Position numbers and translations under genes: made by a program. Positions 50,229 through 59,867 of a DNA stretch of 64,000 bases are shown in pieces (position 1 is the stretch's first letter; every line of letters starts with the position of its first letter). Below the pieces are notes generated by a model. It was not told the origin of the DNA and made no database searches. It saw nothing but the letters and a program-made list of their open reading frames with translations. This stretch comes from Micrococcus lacusdianchii (GTDB lineage Bacteria; Actinomycetota; Actinomycetes; Actinomycetales; Micrococcaceae), in contig NZ_JAKNUW010000001.1 in NCBI RefSeq assembly GCF_023155805.1, positions 62,001-126,000 on the forward strand, given 5' to 3'.

Positions 50229-51098
50229 ATGACGACGACGACCCCTGCCCCGACCCCCGGGGCGGACCCGGCGGGCCTGCGGCTGCGCGGCGTGGAGCTG
50301 GGCTACGGCCCGGCCTCCGCACCGCCGGTGGTGGGACCCATGGACCTGGACCTGCCCGCGGGCCGGGTGACCGCCGTGATCGGCGCCAACGCGTGCGGCA
50401 AGTCCACCCTGCTGCGCGGGCTCACCCGCCAGCTGCCGCTGCGCGCGGGCTCGATCGACGTGCTGGACCGGGACGCGGCCGCCCTCTCGGCGCGCGCCTA
50501 CGCCCGGACGGTGGCCCTGCTGCCGCAGCACCCCGTGGCCCCCGAGGGCATGACGGTGGCCCAGCTCGTGGAGCGCGGGCGGAACCCGCACCGCGGGCTG
50601 CTCGGCGGGCGCGCCCCCGGCGACGACGACGCCGTCGCCTCGGCGCTCGAGCGCGCCGACCTGCTGGGGCTGGCCGACCGGGACGTGAGCACGCTCTCCG
50701 GCGGGCAGCGCCAGCGCGCGTGGCTCGCGCTCGTGCTCGCCCAGGCCACCCCCGTGGTGCTGCTCGACGAGCCCACCAGCTACCTCGACCTGAACCACCA
50801 GGTGGAGCTCCTGGACCTCGTGCGGGGCCTGCCGGACCCCACCGGCCGGGCGCCGCGGGCCACCGTGGTGGCGGTCCTGCACGAGCTGAGCCTCGCCGCC
50901 CGCGTGGCCGACCACATGGTGGCCCTGGCCGGCGGGCGCGTGGCCGCGGCCGGCACCCCGGCCGAGGTTCTCGTGCCCGAGGTGCTGGCGACGGTGTTCG
51001 GACTGGACGCGGACGTGGTCCCCGACCCCCTGCTCGGGCACCCGGTGGTGCTGCCGCGCGGGGCCGGGGACCGAGGAGCACGAGAGGGAGCCGCATGA
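50229..51098 (+). CDS. Ferric-siderophore ABC transporter ATP-binding protein
   Basis: A 289-residue ATPase of the FepC group: Walker A GANACGKST, Q loop LLPQHPVAPEGMTV, signature LSGGQRQRAWLALVLAQ (AWxA is the FepC hallmark), Walker B VVLLDEPTSYLD and switch His LHELSLA. It drives import through the two permeases. GGAGGACC lies right before the ATG at 50229. Its stop overlaps the start of the siderophore-interacting protein by four bases. Confidence 0.9.
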   Translation: MTTTTPAPTPGADPAGLRLRGVELGYGPASAPPVVGPMDLDLPAGRVTAVIGANACGKSTLLRGLTRQLPLRAGSIDVLDRDAAALSARAYARTVALLPQHPVAPEGMTVAQLVERGRNPHRGLLGGRAPGDDDAVASALERADLLGLADRDVSTLSGGQRQRAWLALVLAQATPVVLLDEPTSYLDLNHQVELLDLVRGLPDPTGRAPRATVVAVLHELSLAARVADHMVALAGGRVAAAGTPAEVLVPEVLATVFGLDADVVPDPLLGHPVVLPRGAGDRGAREGAA

Positions 51099-52168
51099 GC
51101 GCGGAGTCGATGTTCGTGGCGCACACCCGGGTGGTGACGGTGGACCAGCCCTGCCGGGGGTTCCGGCGCATCGTGCTGGCCGGCGAGGATCTGCGCCGGG
51201 CCAGCCCGGACCTGCTGGGCACCCTGCCGCCGGGGGTGCCGGACCTGCACCAGCTGTACCGGGGTGCCCGCCCCCGCCGGGACGCCTACGTGAAGGTCCT
51301 CGTGCCGCCGCCGGGCGGGGTGTCCGCCGACCCGGACCTCTCGGCCGGCTTCCGCGCCGGGTTCCTGGCCATCCCCGAGGCCGAGCGCGGCTGGATGCGC
51401 ACCTACACGGTGCGCTCGGCCGGGCGCACCCGCGTGGACGGGCACGACGTCCCGGCGCTGACCATCGACGTCGTCCTCCACGGCGACCCGGACGACGCCG
51501 ACGACCCCCACCAGGGCCCCGGGCTGCGCTGGGCGCGCACCGTGACCGCCGGCGACGACGTCAACGTGCTGGTCCCCTCCGCCGACGCGCCCGCGTGGGC
51601 CGGCTGGAGCCCCACCGGGGCCCGCCGCGTGCTGGCCGTGGGGGACGAGACCGCCGCCCCGGCCCTGATCTCCGTGGCCGAGGAGCTCGCCGACCCGTTC
51701 GGCGGTTTCGACGGCGAGGCCGACCTGGTGCTCGAGCTGCCGGCCGGCGCGGAGCTGGGCGACCTGATCGCCGAGCGCCTCAGCGTGCCCGCCGCCTGGG
51801 ACGCCTCCCGCCCGCTGGACGTGGCGCGGCACGGCCGGGTCCGCCTGCACGTCGGCCACCGGGACGGGGACGACGACGCCGGGTCCCCCGGCGCGGCGAC
51901 GGGCAGCTGGGCGCAGGCCCGTCTGGCCGCCCTGCTCGGCCTGCGCGACGCCGACCCCGTGGAGCCGCCTCCGGCCGAGGGCGAGGCGCGCGAGTGGTCC
52001 CTGGCGGAGCCCGTATCCGGCGCCGACCGCCCCGACACCTACGTGTTCCTGGCCGGCGAGTCCGCGATGGTGCGGGCCCTGCGGCGGCTCGCGGTGGGCG
52101 AGGGCGGGATCCCGAAGCGGAACATCTCCTTCATGGGCTACTGGCGGCAGGGGCAGGCGGAGGGCTGA
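51095..52168 (+). CDS. Siderophore-interacting protein (FAD ferric-siderophore reductase)
   Basis: A 357-residue member of the SIP (FAD-binding_9) family. The N-terminal FAD/riboflavin-synthase-like barrel has YRGARPRRDAYVKVLVPPP, then RGWMRTYTVRSAG (the RxYT(V/I)R flavin motif) and LTIDVVLHGD. The NAD(P)-domain follows with RRVLAVGDETAAPALISVAEEL and ends with the YWRQGQAEG tail (FMGYWRxG) typical of SIP proteins. It reduces ferric siderophore to release iron in the cytoplasm, completing the pathway of the four genes before it, with an ATGA overlap at 51095-51098. Confidence 0.9.
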   Translation: MSAESMFVAHTRVVTVDQPCRGFRRIVLAGEDLRRASPDLLGTLPPGVPDLHQLYRGARPRRDAYVKVLVPPPGGVSADPDLSAGFRAGFLAIPEAERGWMRTYTVRSAGRTRVDGHDVPALTIDVVLHGDPDDADDPHQGPGLRWARTVTAGDDVNVLVPSADAPAWAGWSPTGARRVLAVGDETAAPALISVAEELADPFGGFDGEADLVLELPAGAELGDLIAERLSVPAAWDASRPLDVARHGRVRLHVGHRDGDDDAGSPGAATGSWAQARLAALLGLRDADPVEPPPAEGEAREWSLAEPVSGADRPDTYVFLAGESAMVRALRRLAVGEGGIPKRNISFMGYWRQGQAEG

Positions 52169-52302
52169 GGGGCGGGCGCAGTGCTGAGGGCCGGGCCGCC
52201 GGGAGCGGCGCCGTCGTCGTCGCCCCGGTGAGCCGGAATATCCCCGCCGCCGGAGCCGTTGTGCCGGGGACCAACGACCACCCCGAGAGGGAGGAGACCC
52301 CC

Positions 52303-52965
52303 ATGGCGGACGTGCTGATCATCGGCGGACACGGCAAGGTGGCCCTGCTCGCCACGCCCCTGCTGACGGAGGCCGGCCACACGGTCACGGCCGTCGTCCG
52401 GAACCCCGACCACGCCGAGGACGTGCGCGCCGCGGGCGCCGAGCCCCTCGTGCTGGACGTCGAGCGGGCCTCCCGTGAGGAGCTCGAAGAGGCCCTGCGC
52501 GGACGCGACGCCGTCGTCTGGGCCGCCGGCGCGGGCGGCGGGGATGCGGCGCGCACGAAGGCCGTGGACCGGGACGCCGCGATCGCCTCGATGGACGCCG
52601 CCGAGGCCGCGGGCGTGCCGCGCTACGTGATGGTGTCCTACCTGGGCGCCTCCCTGGACCACGGCGTCCCGGAGGACCACCCGTTCCACGCGTACGCGCA
52701 GGCCAAGGCCGAGGCGGACGAGTACCTGCGTGCATCGTCGCTGGACTGGACGATCCTCGGCCCCGGCGCCCTCACCCTGGACGAGCCCACCGGGGCCGTG
52801 GCCGTGGACCCGCGCCTCACGGACGACGAGGACAAGTCCACCTCGCGGGCCAACGTGGCGCGCATGATCGTGGCGGCGCTCGACGCCGAGGCAGCCGCGG
52901 GCCGCCACGTCGAGTTCACCGACGGGCCGACCCCGATCCCCGAGGTGTTCGCCGCCGGCGTGTGA
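52303..52965 (+). CDS. SDR-type NAD(P)H-binding protein
   Basis: A 220-residue atypical short-chain dehydrogenase (NAD(P)H-binding family). It opens with VLIIGGHGKVALLATPLL (a GxxGxxG-type Rossmann loop), then TAVVRNPDHAEDVRAAGAEPLVLDVE, DAVVWAAGAGGGD and MVSYLGASLD; the active Tyr/Lys of classic SDRs is seen only as YAQAKAEAD. Such proteins act as NAD(P)H-dependent reductases or regulators; function is unassigned. GAGGAGACCCCC provides a ribosome-binding site. It follows the iron operon by 134 bp, so it is possibly separate. Confidence 0.8.
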   Translation: MADVLIIGGHGKVALLATPLLTEAGHTVTAVVRNPDHAEDVRAAGAEPLVLDVERASREELEEALRGRDAVVWAAGAGGGDAARTKAVDRDAAIASMDAAEAAGVPRYVMVSYLGASLDHGVPEDHPFHAYAQAKAEADEYLRASSLDWTILGPGALTLDEPTGAVAVDPRLTDDEDKSTSRANVARMIVAALDAEAAAGRHVEFTDGPTPIPEVFAAGV

Positions 52966-53303
52966 GGGGCCTCCACCCCGGGCGCCCCGATGTGCTCTCA
53001 CGGGGTCCATGAGGCAGGACCTGACGACCGTGCGGCGCATCCAGGGCGCCCTGGCGGACTGACCGTGGCGCCCGCGCAGACGGACCGCGCCGATGACGTC
53101 CCCGCCGAGTGCCGGCCCTGGGATCGCACGCCCGAGCAGGCGCACCCCTACTCCCCCGCGCTCCTCGCGGACGAGGACGTGACGCTGCGCCCGGCCGACG
53201 CGGCCGACCTCTACGAGCTGCTCAAGGACCGCGAGACCCTGCTGCTGACCGGGTCGGCGCACTCGGCCGCCCGGGCCGACGCCGTCGTCGCCGTGACCCC
53301 GGG
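52966..53303. other. 338-bp gap with an unrecognised, probably truncated plus-strand ORF
   Basis: This gap lies between the NAD(P)-binding gene (plus) and the Pr6Pr gene (minus, stop 53304). A plus-strand frame from a GTG at 53065 codes well up to about 53311 (VAPAQTDRADDVPAEC, then HPYSPALLADEDVTLRPADAADLYELLKDRETLL) and then enters the complement of the convergent gene, ending at 53403 in Arg/Pro-rich sequence. The first 80 residues have coding-like composition but match no family I know. It looks like the 5' part of a gene whose end is lost. No terminator hairpin is evident. Confidence 0.35.
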
Positions 53304-54029
53304 TCAGCGGACGGCGAGGCGCCGGTCCACCTGGCCGAGCACGCCCAGGAGGCCGGAGAAGCCCGCCAGCACCACGGACAGGACGACGCCGACGTCCCGG
53401 TAGCCCATCCGCGGCACGTCGAGGAACGGGTACGGGTACCAATCGATCCGGGCCCCGCGGGCGAGGGTGACGGCGGCCCAGACCAGCGGGATGACGGCGG
53501 CCAGGCCGGCACGACGGACGGTGATCTGCCCGCGGGGGTCGAACGCCGCCCACACGGCGGGCGCCAGAACGGGGTTCACGATGTGCTGGAGCGTGTCGTT
53601 GAACCGGTACAGCACGGTGTCCTGCTCCATGCCGCGCAGCAGCCCGTTGTAGACGATCCCCGTGACCATCACGGAGCCCAGGCCCGCGGTGCGGACCGCC
53701 CAGAACGCGTCCGAGGTGGGCGCGGTGCGCCGGGCGGCGAGGGTGAGGGAGGTGCCGGCCACCAACGCGTTGGAGACCCACGTGAAGTAGGCGGGCTGGT
53801 TCAGCGCGTGCTGCCAGCCGGCCGGGAAGCCGCCCTGGTACCCCACCCCGGGGATCACGAGGGTCGGCTTGGACGCCCCGATCGGGAACGAGGTGAGGCA
53901 GCCGACCAGCGGCAGCGCACCGGCGGCCCACCAGCCCACGCGTGCGGCCCGTCCCGGTGCGGGCACGGCACGACGACGGCGCGCGACGGGCGCGGACCTC
54001 TCGGCGATGCGGCGGAGCCAGGCGGGCAT
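53304..54029 (-). CDS. Pr6Pr-family membrane protein
   Basis: A 241-residue protein with six hydrophobic segments. It shows VGWWAAGALPLVGCLTSF, HALNQPAYFTWVSNALVAGTSLTLA, GLGSVMVTGIVYNGLLRG, QHIVNPVLAPAVWAAFDPRG and ARIDWYPYPFLDVPRMGY, the last two with the conserved His and the WYPYPFLD motif of the Pr6Pr/FAR-17a-like membrane family, whose function is unknown. TAGGCT (minus strand 54079-54074) lies 45 bp upstream, and CGAGG precedes the ATG, so it has a short normal leader. The convergent partner is the truncated ORF described for the gap before it. Confidence 0.8.
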   Translation of the reverse strand: MPAWLRRIAERSAPVARRRRAVPAPGRAARVGWWAAGALPLVGCLTSFPIGASKPTLVIPGVGYQGGFPAGWQHALNQPAYFTWVSNALVAGTSLTLAARRTAPTSDAFWAVRTAGLGSVMVTGIVYNGLLRGMEQDTVLYRFNDTLQHIVNPVLAPAVWAAFDPRGQITVRRAGLAAVIPLVWAAVTLARGARIDWYPYPFLDVPRMGYRDVGVVLSVVLAGFSGLLGVLGQVDRRLAVR

Positions 54030-54174
54030 GGGGGACCTCGGCGGTTCGGGGATGAGCTGGGGGTCGACACCCCAGCCTAAGGTGAACAGCCGATGAACGG
54101 AAATCGTCTCCGCGGTGGCGAGTGCAGGGAGGCGCCGGGCGCCGAGCGGCCCCCCGACCCCTGGACCGAGGCGG

Positions 54175-55581
54175 TCAGGCGACGCCGAGCATCCCGTCGG
54201 GGTCGACGACCTGGACCTCCACGCCGTCGCCCTGGAGCCGGCGGATGCCCTCGGAGACCAGGTGCCGTCCCACGCGCGTCATCCGGTCCACGCGCTCGAG
54301 GTTCAGCACGACGGTGCGGATGGAGCCCTCCTCCTCGCGCGCGGCGGTGGCCTCGCGCACGGAGCCGTCGCCGGTTGCGGCGGCCACGGCCAGGGCGGGG
54401 TCCTCGTCCTCGCGGGGCACGCGGTCCCCGTGCTCGGCCGCCACGCCGTCGACCGCGCGGAGCACCTCGTGCTCCCACTCGGGGTAGGCGGGGGTCTGCC
54501 AGTCCCCCGCGACGGGCTCGTCGCCGGTGCCCAGGTCCGCCATGGCGGTGGCCACGGCCTCGGCGCCGCCGAAGCGGATGACGCCCTGCAGGTGCATGAG
54601 CACGGTGTCCCCCTCGCGGCGGACGAACCGCACCACGGTGCCACCGAGGGCGTCCGCCTCCATGACGTGCAGGTTCAGGTCCTCGGACATGCGCTCGAAC
54701 GCCAGCACGCCGCGCACCGAGTTGCCCGCGGCGTCCAGGGGCGGGGAGAACACGGCGATCCCCGCCTGGCCGGGCAGGGCGCCGAGCACCGACCCGGACA
54801 CGCCGGACTTCGCGGGGATCCCGACGTGCGCCATCCACTGGCCGGCAGCCTCGTACATGCCGGCCGAGGACATCACGGAGAGCACCTGCCGGCAGACGAG
54901 GGACGGCAGGACCCGCTCCCCGGTGAGGGGGTGCACGCCGCCGGAGGCCAGGCACGCACCCATGACCGCCAGGTCCCGGACGGTGACCAGCACCGAGCAC
55001 TGGGCCACATAGCCGGCCACCACGTCCTCCGCGCGGTCGTGCAGGATCCCGTGGCTGCGCAGCATGTGCGCAAGGGCGAAGTTGCGGTCCGAGGCCCCCA
55101 TCTCCGACTCGTAGGTGGCCCGGTCCACGGTGAGCCGCCGGCCGGCGAGCAGGGACATCAGCCCCACCACCCGGTCGATCCGCTCCTGCCTGCCCGCGAA
55201 CGGGCCCACCAGCAGCTGGTGGACCGCGAGCGCGCCCGCATTGATCATCGCGTTGTCCGGGCGCTTGGACTGCTCCTCGAGGGAGAGCTCGTTGAACGCC
55301 TCACCGGAGGGGTTGAGGCCGACGGCGGCGTCCACGTTCTCCGCGCCGCGGTCCACGAGCGCGGCCGCGTAGGCGAAGGGCTTGGACACGGACTGGATGG
55401 TGAACTCGGTGTCCGCGTCCCCGGCGCAGTGCACGCGCCCGGTGACGGTGGCCATCGCCACGCCGAGGCGCTCGGGGTCCGCCTCGGCCAGCACGGGGAT
55501 GTAGGTGGCGAGCTCGCCGCCCCGCTCCGCGCGCAGGCGGTCGACGAGGGAGGAGAGGTAGTCCTGCACGGGGTGCTGCAT
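54175..55581 (-). CDS. glsA: Glutaminase with C-terminal STAS-like domain
   Basis: A 468-residue glutaminase. The serine beta-lactamase-like catalytic domain has the S-x-x-K motif at Ser64-Lys67 (TIQSVSKPF), LNPSGEAFNELSLEEQ, PDNAMINAGAL, SEMGASDRNFALAHML, and GIPAKSGVSGSVLG (the Ser/Lys-rich loop). Residues about 310-468 are a divergent tail that ends in a STAS-like part (RTVVLNLERVDRM, GDGVEVQVVDPDGML). It deamidates glutamine to glutamate and ammonia. The same two-domain form is known from the salt-tolerant glutaminase of Micrococcus luteus K-3. GGAAGGACCCC precedes the ATG at 55581. Confidence 0.92.
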   Translation of the reverse strand: MQHPVQDYLSSLVDRLRAERGGELATYIPVLAEADPERLGVAMATVTGRVHCAGDADTEFTIQSVSKPFAYAAALVDRGAENVDAAVGLNPSGEAFNELSLEEQSKRPDNAMINAGALAVHQLLVGPFAGRQERIDRVVGLMSLLAGRRLTVDRATYESEMGASDRNFALAHMLRSHGILHDRAEDVVAGYVAQCSVLVTVRDLAVMGACLASGGVHPLTGERVLPSLVCRQVLSVMSSAGMYEAAGQWMAHVGIPAKSGVSGSVLGALPGQAGIAVFSPPLDAAGNSVRGVLAFERMSEDLNLHVMEADALGGTVVRFVRREGDTVLMHLQGVIRFGGAEAVATAMADLGTGDEPVAGDWQTPAYPEWEHEVLRAVDGVAAEHGDRVPREDEDPALAVAAATGDGSVREATAAREEEGSIRTVVLNLERVDRMTRVGRHLVSEGIRRLQGDGVEVQVVDPDGMLGVA

Positions 55582-55699
55582 GGGGTCCTTCCGGAGGGGC
55601 CGGGTCGGCACGGACCGGCCCGGGGCGCACGGGACCGGCCGGACCAGCCTACTGACCCGCCCTCCCGCCGGCGCCCCGACGTGGGGCGCCTCACGACGC

Positions 55700-55736
55700 G
55701 GCCGGGGCCGGGGGCACGACGCCCCCGGCCCCGGCC
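55700..55736. terminator. Terminator of the glp operon
   Basis: Arms 55700-55715 and 55721-55736 (GGCCGGGGCCGGGGGC and its complement) pair perfectly over 16 bp with a five-base loop, 22 bp after the glpK stop. Confidence 0.9.
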
Positions 55737-55757
55737 GGTCGACAGGGAGGCCCGGGC

Positions 55758-57290
55758 TCAGCCCTCGAGCGCCTCCACGTCCTCGTCGATCCACTCACGG
55801 GCCCGCTCCACGGCGCGCTTCCACAGGCGGAGCAGGCGCTCGGCCTTCTCCTCGTCCATGGTCGGCTCCCAGCGGCGGTCCTCCTGCCAGTTGGCGACGA
55901 CGTCCTCGGTGGACGTCCAGAAGCCCACCGCGAGGCCAGCCGCGTAGGCGGCGCCCAGCGCGGTGGTCTCGATGACCTTCGGGCGGACCACGGGGACCCG
56001 CAGCAGGTCGGCCTGGAACTGCATGAGGGTCTCGTTCATGACCATGCCGCCGTCGACCTTCAGCTCCGTGAGGTCCACGCCGGAGTCCGCGTTCATCGCG
56101 TCGACGACCTCACGGGACTGGTAGGCGGTGGCCTCGAGGACGGCGCGGGCGATGTGGTGCTTGGTCACGTAGCGGGTCAGGCCCACCATCGTGCCGCGCG
56201 CCGTGGAGTCCCAGTGCGGGGCGAACAGGCCGGAGAACGCCGGCACCAGGTAGACGCCGCCGTTGTCCTCCACCTCGCGGGCGAGCTCCTCGATCTCCGG
56301 GGCGCTGCTGATGAGGTTCAGGTTGTCGCGCACCCACTGGACCAGCGAGCCGGTCACGGCCACGGAGCCCTCGAGCGCGTACACCGGCTTCTCGTCGCCG
56401 ATCCGGTAGCACACGGTGGTGAGCAGGCCGTTCTCGGAGTGGACGAGCTCCTCGCCAGTGTTGATCAGCACGAAGTTGCCGGTGCCGTAAGTGTTCTTGG
56501 CCTGGCCGACCTCGAAGCAGGCCTGGCCGAAGGTCGCGGCCTGCTGGTCGCCCAGGATGCCGGTGATCGGGGCCTCGCGGAGCAGCTGGTGGCCGGCCGC
56601 GCGGCCGACCTCCTCGGACGAGCTCGCGATGCGCGGCAGCATGGACATCGGGATGCCCATGTCCCGGCAGATGTCCTCGTTCCAGTCGAGCGTGTCGATG
56701 TTCATGAGCATCGTGCGGGACGCGTTGGTGACGTCCGTGACGTGCACACCCGAGTCCACGCCGCCCGTGAGGTTCCAGATGACCCACGAGTCCGTGGTGC
56801 CGAACAGCAGGTCGCCGCGCTCGGCCGCCTCCCGGGCGCCCTCCACGTTCTCCAGGATCCAGGCCACCTTGGGGCCGGAGAAGTAGGTGGCCAGCGGCAG
56901 GCCGACGCGCTCCTTGTACTTCTCCGGGCCCTCCTCCCCCGCCAGCCGGTCGCAGATCTTCTGCGTGCGGGTGTCCTGCCAGACGATCGCGTTGTAGACC
57001 GGCTTGCCGGTGCGGCGGTCCCACACGACGGCGGTCTCGCGCTGGTTCGTGACACCGACGGCCACGATCTCGTGACGGGTGATCTCGGCACGGGACAGGG
57101 CCTGGCCGATGACCTCGCGGGTGTTCCGCCAGATCTCCTGGGGGTCATGCTCGACCCACCCGGCGCGGGGGAAGATCTGCTCGTGCTCGAGCTGGCCGGT
57201 GGACACGATGGTGCCCTCGTGGTCGAACAGGATCGCACGCGTGGACGTGGTCCCCTGGTCGATCGCCATGACGTACTTCTGGGCTGACAT
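55758..57290 (-). CDS. glpK: Glycerol kinase
   Basis: A 510-residue FGGY kinase: [21 protein letters not shown] at the N-terminus (phosphate-binding loop), [24 protein letters not shown], and in the second domain [30 protein letters not shown]-like sequence (about 250-280) and [21 protein letters not shown]. It converts glycerol to glycerol-3-phosphate with ATP. It is the third gene of glpD-glpF-glpK, 50 bp after glpF, with AAAGGAGAGG before the ATG. Length is the family norm. Confidence 0.96.
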   Translation of the reverse strand: MSAQKYVMAIDQGTTSTRAILFDHEGTIVSTGQLEHEQIFPRAGWVEHDPQEIWRNTREVIGQALSRAEITRHEIVAVGVTNQRETAVVWDRRTGKPVYNAIVWQDTRTQKICDRLAGEEGPEKYKERVGLPLATYFSGPKVAWILENVEGAREAAERGDLLFGTTDSWVIWNLTGGVDSGVHVTDVTNASRTMLMNIDTLDWNEDICRDMGIPMSMLPRIASSSEEVGRAAGHQLLREAPITGILGDQQAATFGQACFEVGQAKNTYGTGNFVLINTGEELVHSENGLLTTVCYRIGDEKPVYALEGSVAVTGSLVQWVRDNLNLISSAPEIEELAREVEDNGGVYLVPAFSGLFAPHWDSTARGTMVGLTRYVTKHHIARAVLEATAYQSREVVDAMNADSGVDLTELKVDGGMVMNETLMQFQADLLRVPVVRPKVIETTALGAAYAAGLAVGFWTSTEDVVANWQEDRRWEPTMDEEKAERLLRLWKRAVERAREWIDEDVEALEG

Positions 57291-57340
57291 GGGCCTCTCC
57301 TTTGAAGCGAGGATGCGGTGGACGGGTGTCTCGGAGGTGC

Positions 57341-58063
57341 TCAGACGAGCGCCATCGAGGCGAGGCCGGCGAGCACGGCGCCGATCAGGGGGCCGACGAC
57401 CGGCACCCAGGCGTAGCCCCAGTCGGAGCCGCCCTTGTGGGGGATCGGTGCCACGGCGTGGAACAGGCGCGGCCCGAGGTCACGCGCCGGGTTGATGGCG
57501 TAGCCGGTGGGGCCGCCGAGGCTCGCGCCGATCGCGACGACGAGCAGGGCGACGGCCAGCGGGCCGAGGCCGGAGGGGGTGTTGCCGAACATGAGGACCA
57601 CGAGGACCAGCACGAAGGTGCCGATGATCTCGGTGATCATGTTCGACAGCGGGTTCCGGATCTCCGGGCCGGTGGCGAAGGTGCCCAGGATCGCGCCCTG
57701 GTCCGTCTCCGCCGCGTAGTGGTCGCGGTAGGCCAGCCAGGCCAGGGCGGCGCCCAGGAAGGCGCCGATCAGCTGCGCCGCGAAGTAGGCGAGCGTGGTG
57801 CCGGCGTTCACGGCGATCCCGGGGGCGTACTCCTCGGCGCCGCTGACCAGCAGGCCGACGGTGACGGCGGGGTTGAGGTGGGCGCCCGAGGCGGCGGCCA
57901 CGAAGACGCCCGCGAAGACGCCCAGGCCCCAGCCGAAGTTGATCAGGAGCCAGCCTCCGCCGTTGCCCTTGGTCTTGGTCAGGATCGCGTTCGCGACGAC
58001 GCCGACGCCGAGCAGCAGCAGCATTGCGGTGCCCGCGATCTCATGCAGGAAGATCGTGCCCAT
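57341..58063 (-). CDS. glpF: Glycerol uptake facilitator
   Basis: A 240-residue aquaglyceroporin with six helices and two NPA-type half-helices: [11 protein letters not shown] (first NPA) and [14 protein letters not shown] (second, NPARD with the Asp of aquaglyceroporins). The channel lets glycerol in by diffusion for GlpK to trap. It is preceded by AAAGGAG and starts 13 bp after the glpD stop in the same operon. The ATG at 58063 is chosen because upstream codons in frame are repetitive Pro/Ser. Confidence 0.95.
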   Translation of the reverse strand: MGTIFLHEIAGTAMLLLLGVGVVANAILTKTKGNGGGWLLINFGWGLGVFAGVFVAAASGAHLNPAVTVGLLVSGAEEYAPGIAVNAGTTLAYFAAQLIGAFLGAALAWLAYRDHYAAETDQGAILGTFATGPEIRNPLSNMITEIIGTFVLVLVVLMFGNTPSGLGPLAVALLVVAIGASLGGPTGYAINPARDLGPRLFHAVAPIPHKGGSDWGYAWVPVVGPLIGAVLAGLASMALV

Positions 58064-58076
58064 GGACGGGCTCCTT

Positions 58077-59816
58077 TCAGTGGACGGGGGCGGCGTCGGC
58101 GGCTGCGAGCGCGGCGGCGGCGGTGACGTCGTCGTGGGCGGTCTCGCCGCGGAGGCGGGCGGCGACGAGGTCCTTGTACGCGCGGATCTCACCGGCGATG
58201 CGCTCAGCGTCCCAGCCCAGCTCGGGGGCCACGAGGGACGCGATCTCCTCGGCCGCCGCGACGCCGCGGTCGCGGACCTCGGTGGACAGGCGCGTGCGGC
58301 GCTCGATGACGTCGTCCAGGTGGACGACGCCTTCGGCCCGGGCCGCGTAGACGATCTCGGCGCGCAGGTAGCGCGGCGCCTCGGCGAGCGGGACGCCCAG
58401 GGACGGGTCGGCGTCGATCAGGTCGAGCACGTGGCGCAGGACGGTGCCGTAGCGGAACAGGAGCCGGTCCACGCGGGCCTCGTCCAGGCCGTAGTCGGCG
58501 GCGATGCGGTCCGCCTCCGCCTCGATCTCCGAGTAGCCGAGGCCGCCGAGCACGGGGGTGTGCTCGGTGAGGCTGGGACGGGTCGGGTGGGTCTCGCGCA
58601 CCACGAAGTCCACGACGTCCTCGGCCATGGCCCGGTACGTGGTCCACTTGCCGCCGGCCACGGCGGTGAGGCCGGGGGCCACCTCGGTGACGGTGTGCTC
58701 ACGGGAGATCTTGGTGGAGGCGCCGTCGGAGCCGGTGACCGGCTGCAGCAGCGGGCGCAGGCCGGCGTACGTGGCGATCACGTCGTCTCGCGTGAGGTCC
58801 TCCTTCAGCACCGCATTGGCGTGTTCGAGGATGTAGTCGACGTCGTCCGCGGTGGTGGCCGGATGGGCCACGTCCTCCGCCCACGGGGTGTCCGTGGTGC
58901 CGATCACCCAGTACTCGTCCCACGGGATGAGGAACAGCACGGACTTCTCCGTCTTGGTGATCACGCCGGTGGCGGCGTCGGCGCGGATGCGCTCGCGCGG
59001 GACGGTGATGTGGGCGCCCTTGGAGGCGAGCACCTCCAGGCCGCCGTCGGCCTCGGCCAGCTCCTGCTGCTCCTGGGTCCAGACGCCCCCGGCCAGGATG
59101 ACGGCGCGCGCGTGCACGTCGAACTCCTCGCCGGAGGTCTCCTCGCGGACACGCACGCCCCGCACACGGCCGTCATCGCCGCGCAGGTAGTCGACGACGG
59201 CGGTGTAGTTGGCGGCCACGGCGCCGTGGTCCACGGCGGAGCGCACGAGCATCATGGCCAGGCGGGCGTCGTCGAACTGGGCGTCGGCGTACTCCACCGC
59301 GCCGACGATCTTCTCGTCGTCGAGGGAGGGGAAGGTCGCGGCCATGGAGCGGCGGCTGAGATGGCGGTGCGCGCCCATCGCGCGGCGGCGGCCGAGCGAC
59401 TGCATGGCGTCGTACATGGTGACGCCGGCGCCGATGAAGCCGCGGTCGATCACCTTGTGGAAGAACGGGAAGACGAAGCGCAGGGGGCGCACCAGGTGGG
59501 GTGCGGTCTGGGTGAGCAGCAGGTCGCGCTCACGCAGCGCTTCGTACACCAGCTTGACGTCCAGCATCTCGAGGTAGCGCAGGCCACCGTGCATGAGGCG
59601 GGAGGAGCGGGACGAGGTCCCGGAGGCCCAGTCGCGGGCCTCGACGATGCCGACGTCGAGGCCGCGGGTGGCCGCGTCGAACGCGGCGCCCACGCCGGTG
59701 GAGCCGCCGCCCACGATCAGGATGTCGAGGGGGGCCTCCGGGCTGGTGGTCCGGAGGCGGGCGAGGTGATCCTCCCGCGTGGCGGCCGAGAGGGGGACGG
59801 TTCGCAGGGTCGGCAT
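58077..59816 (-). CDS. glpD: Aerobic glycerol-3-phosphate dehydrogenase
   Basis: A 579-residue FAD enzyme: ILIVGGGSTGVGAAFDAATRGL (FAD loop, residues about 31-52), SSRSSRLMHGGLRYLEM (GlpD motif), AVILAGGVWTQ, LVFLIPWDEYWVIGTTDTPW and TVTEVAPGLTAVAGGKWTTYR; the C-terminal helical domain ends with ELGWDAERIAGEI. It oxidises glycerol-3-phosphate to DHAP and feeds the menaquinone pool at the membrane. It is the first gene of the operon; GGAGCAACCCC lies upstream. Control is presumably through the palindrome at 59868-59900. Confidence 0.95.
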   Translation of the reverse strand: MPTLRTVPLSAATREDHLARLRTTSPEAPLDILIVGGGSTGVGAAFDAATRGLDVGIVEARDWASGTSSRSSRLMHGGLRYLEMLDVKLVYEALRERDLLLTQTAPHLVRPLRFVFPFFHKVIDRGFIGAGVTMYDAMQSLGRRRAMGAHRHLSRRSMAATFPSLDDEKIVGAVEYADAQFDDARLAMMLVRSAVDHGAVAANYTAVVDYLRGDDGRVRGVRVREETSGEEFDVHARAVILAGGVWTQEQQELAEADGGLEVLASKGAHITVPRERIRADAATGVITKTEKSVLFLIPWDEYWVIGTTDTPWAEDVAHPATTADDVDYILEHANAVLKEDLTRDDVIATYAGLRPLLQPVTGSDGASTKISREHTVTEVAPGLTAVAGGKWTTYRAMAEDVVDFVVRETHPTRPSLTEHTPVLGGLGYSEIEAEADRIAADYGLDEARVDRLLFRYGTVLRHVLDLIDADPSLGVPLAEAPRYLRAEIVYAARAEGVVHLDDVIERRTRLSTEVRDRGVAAAEEIASLVAPELGWDAERIAGEIRAYKDLVAARLRGETAHDDVTAAAALAAADAAPVH

Positions 59817-59867
59817 GGAGGGGTTGCTCCTTTATCGGTGGAGGCACAGTGTAGTGGCGTGGCTCAC

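Noticed and set aside
50229-51098. Defective Walker A in the siderophore ATPase (GANACGKST)
   Set aside because: GKS/T and the spacing are intact; Ala/Cys variants in the loop are common in FepC-like ATPases.
53009-53062. 17-codon ORF (MRQDLTTVRRIQGALAD)
   Set aside because: It has no ribosome-binding site or hexamer at the right place and no recognisable feature; a chance frame.
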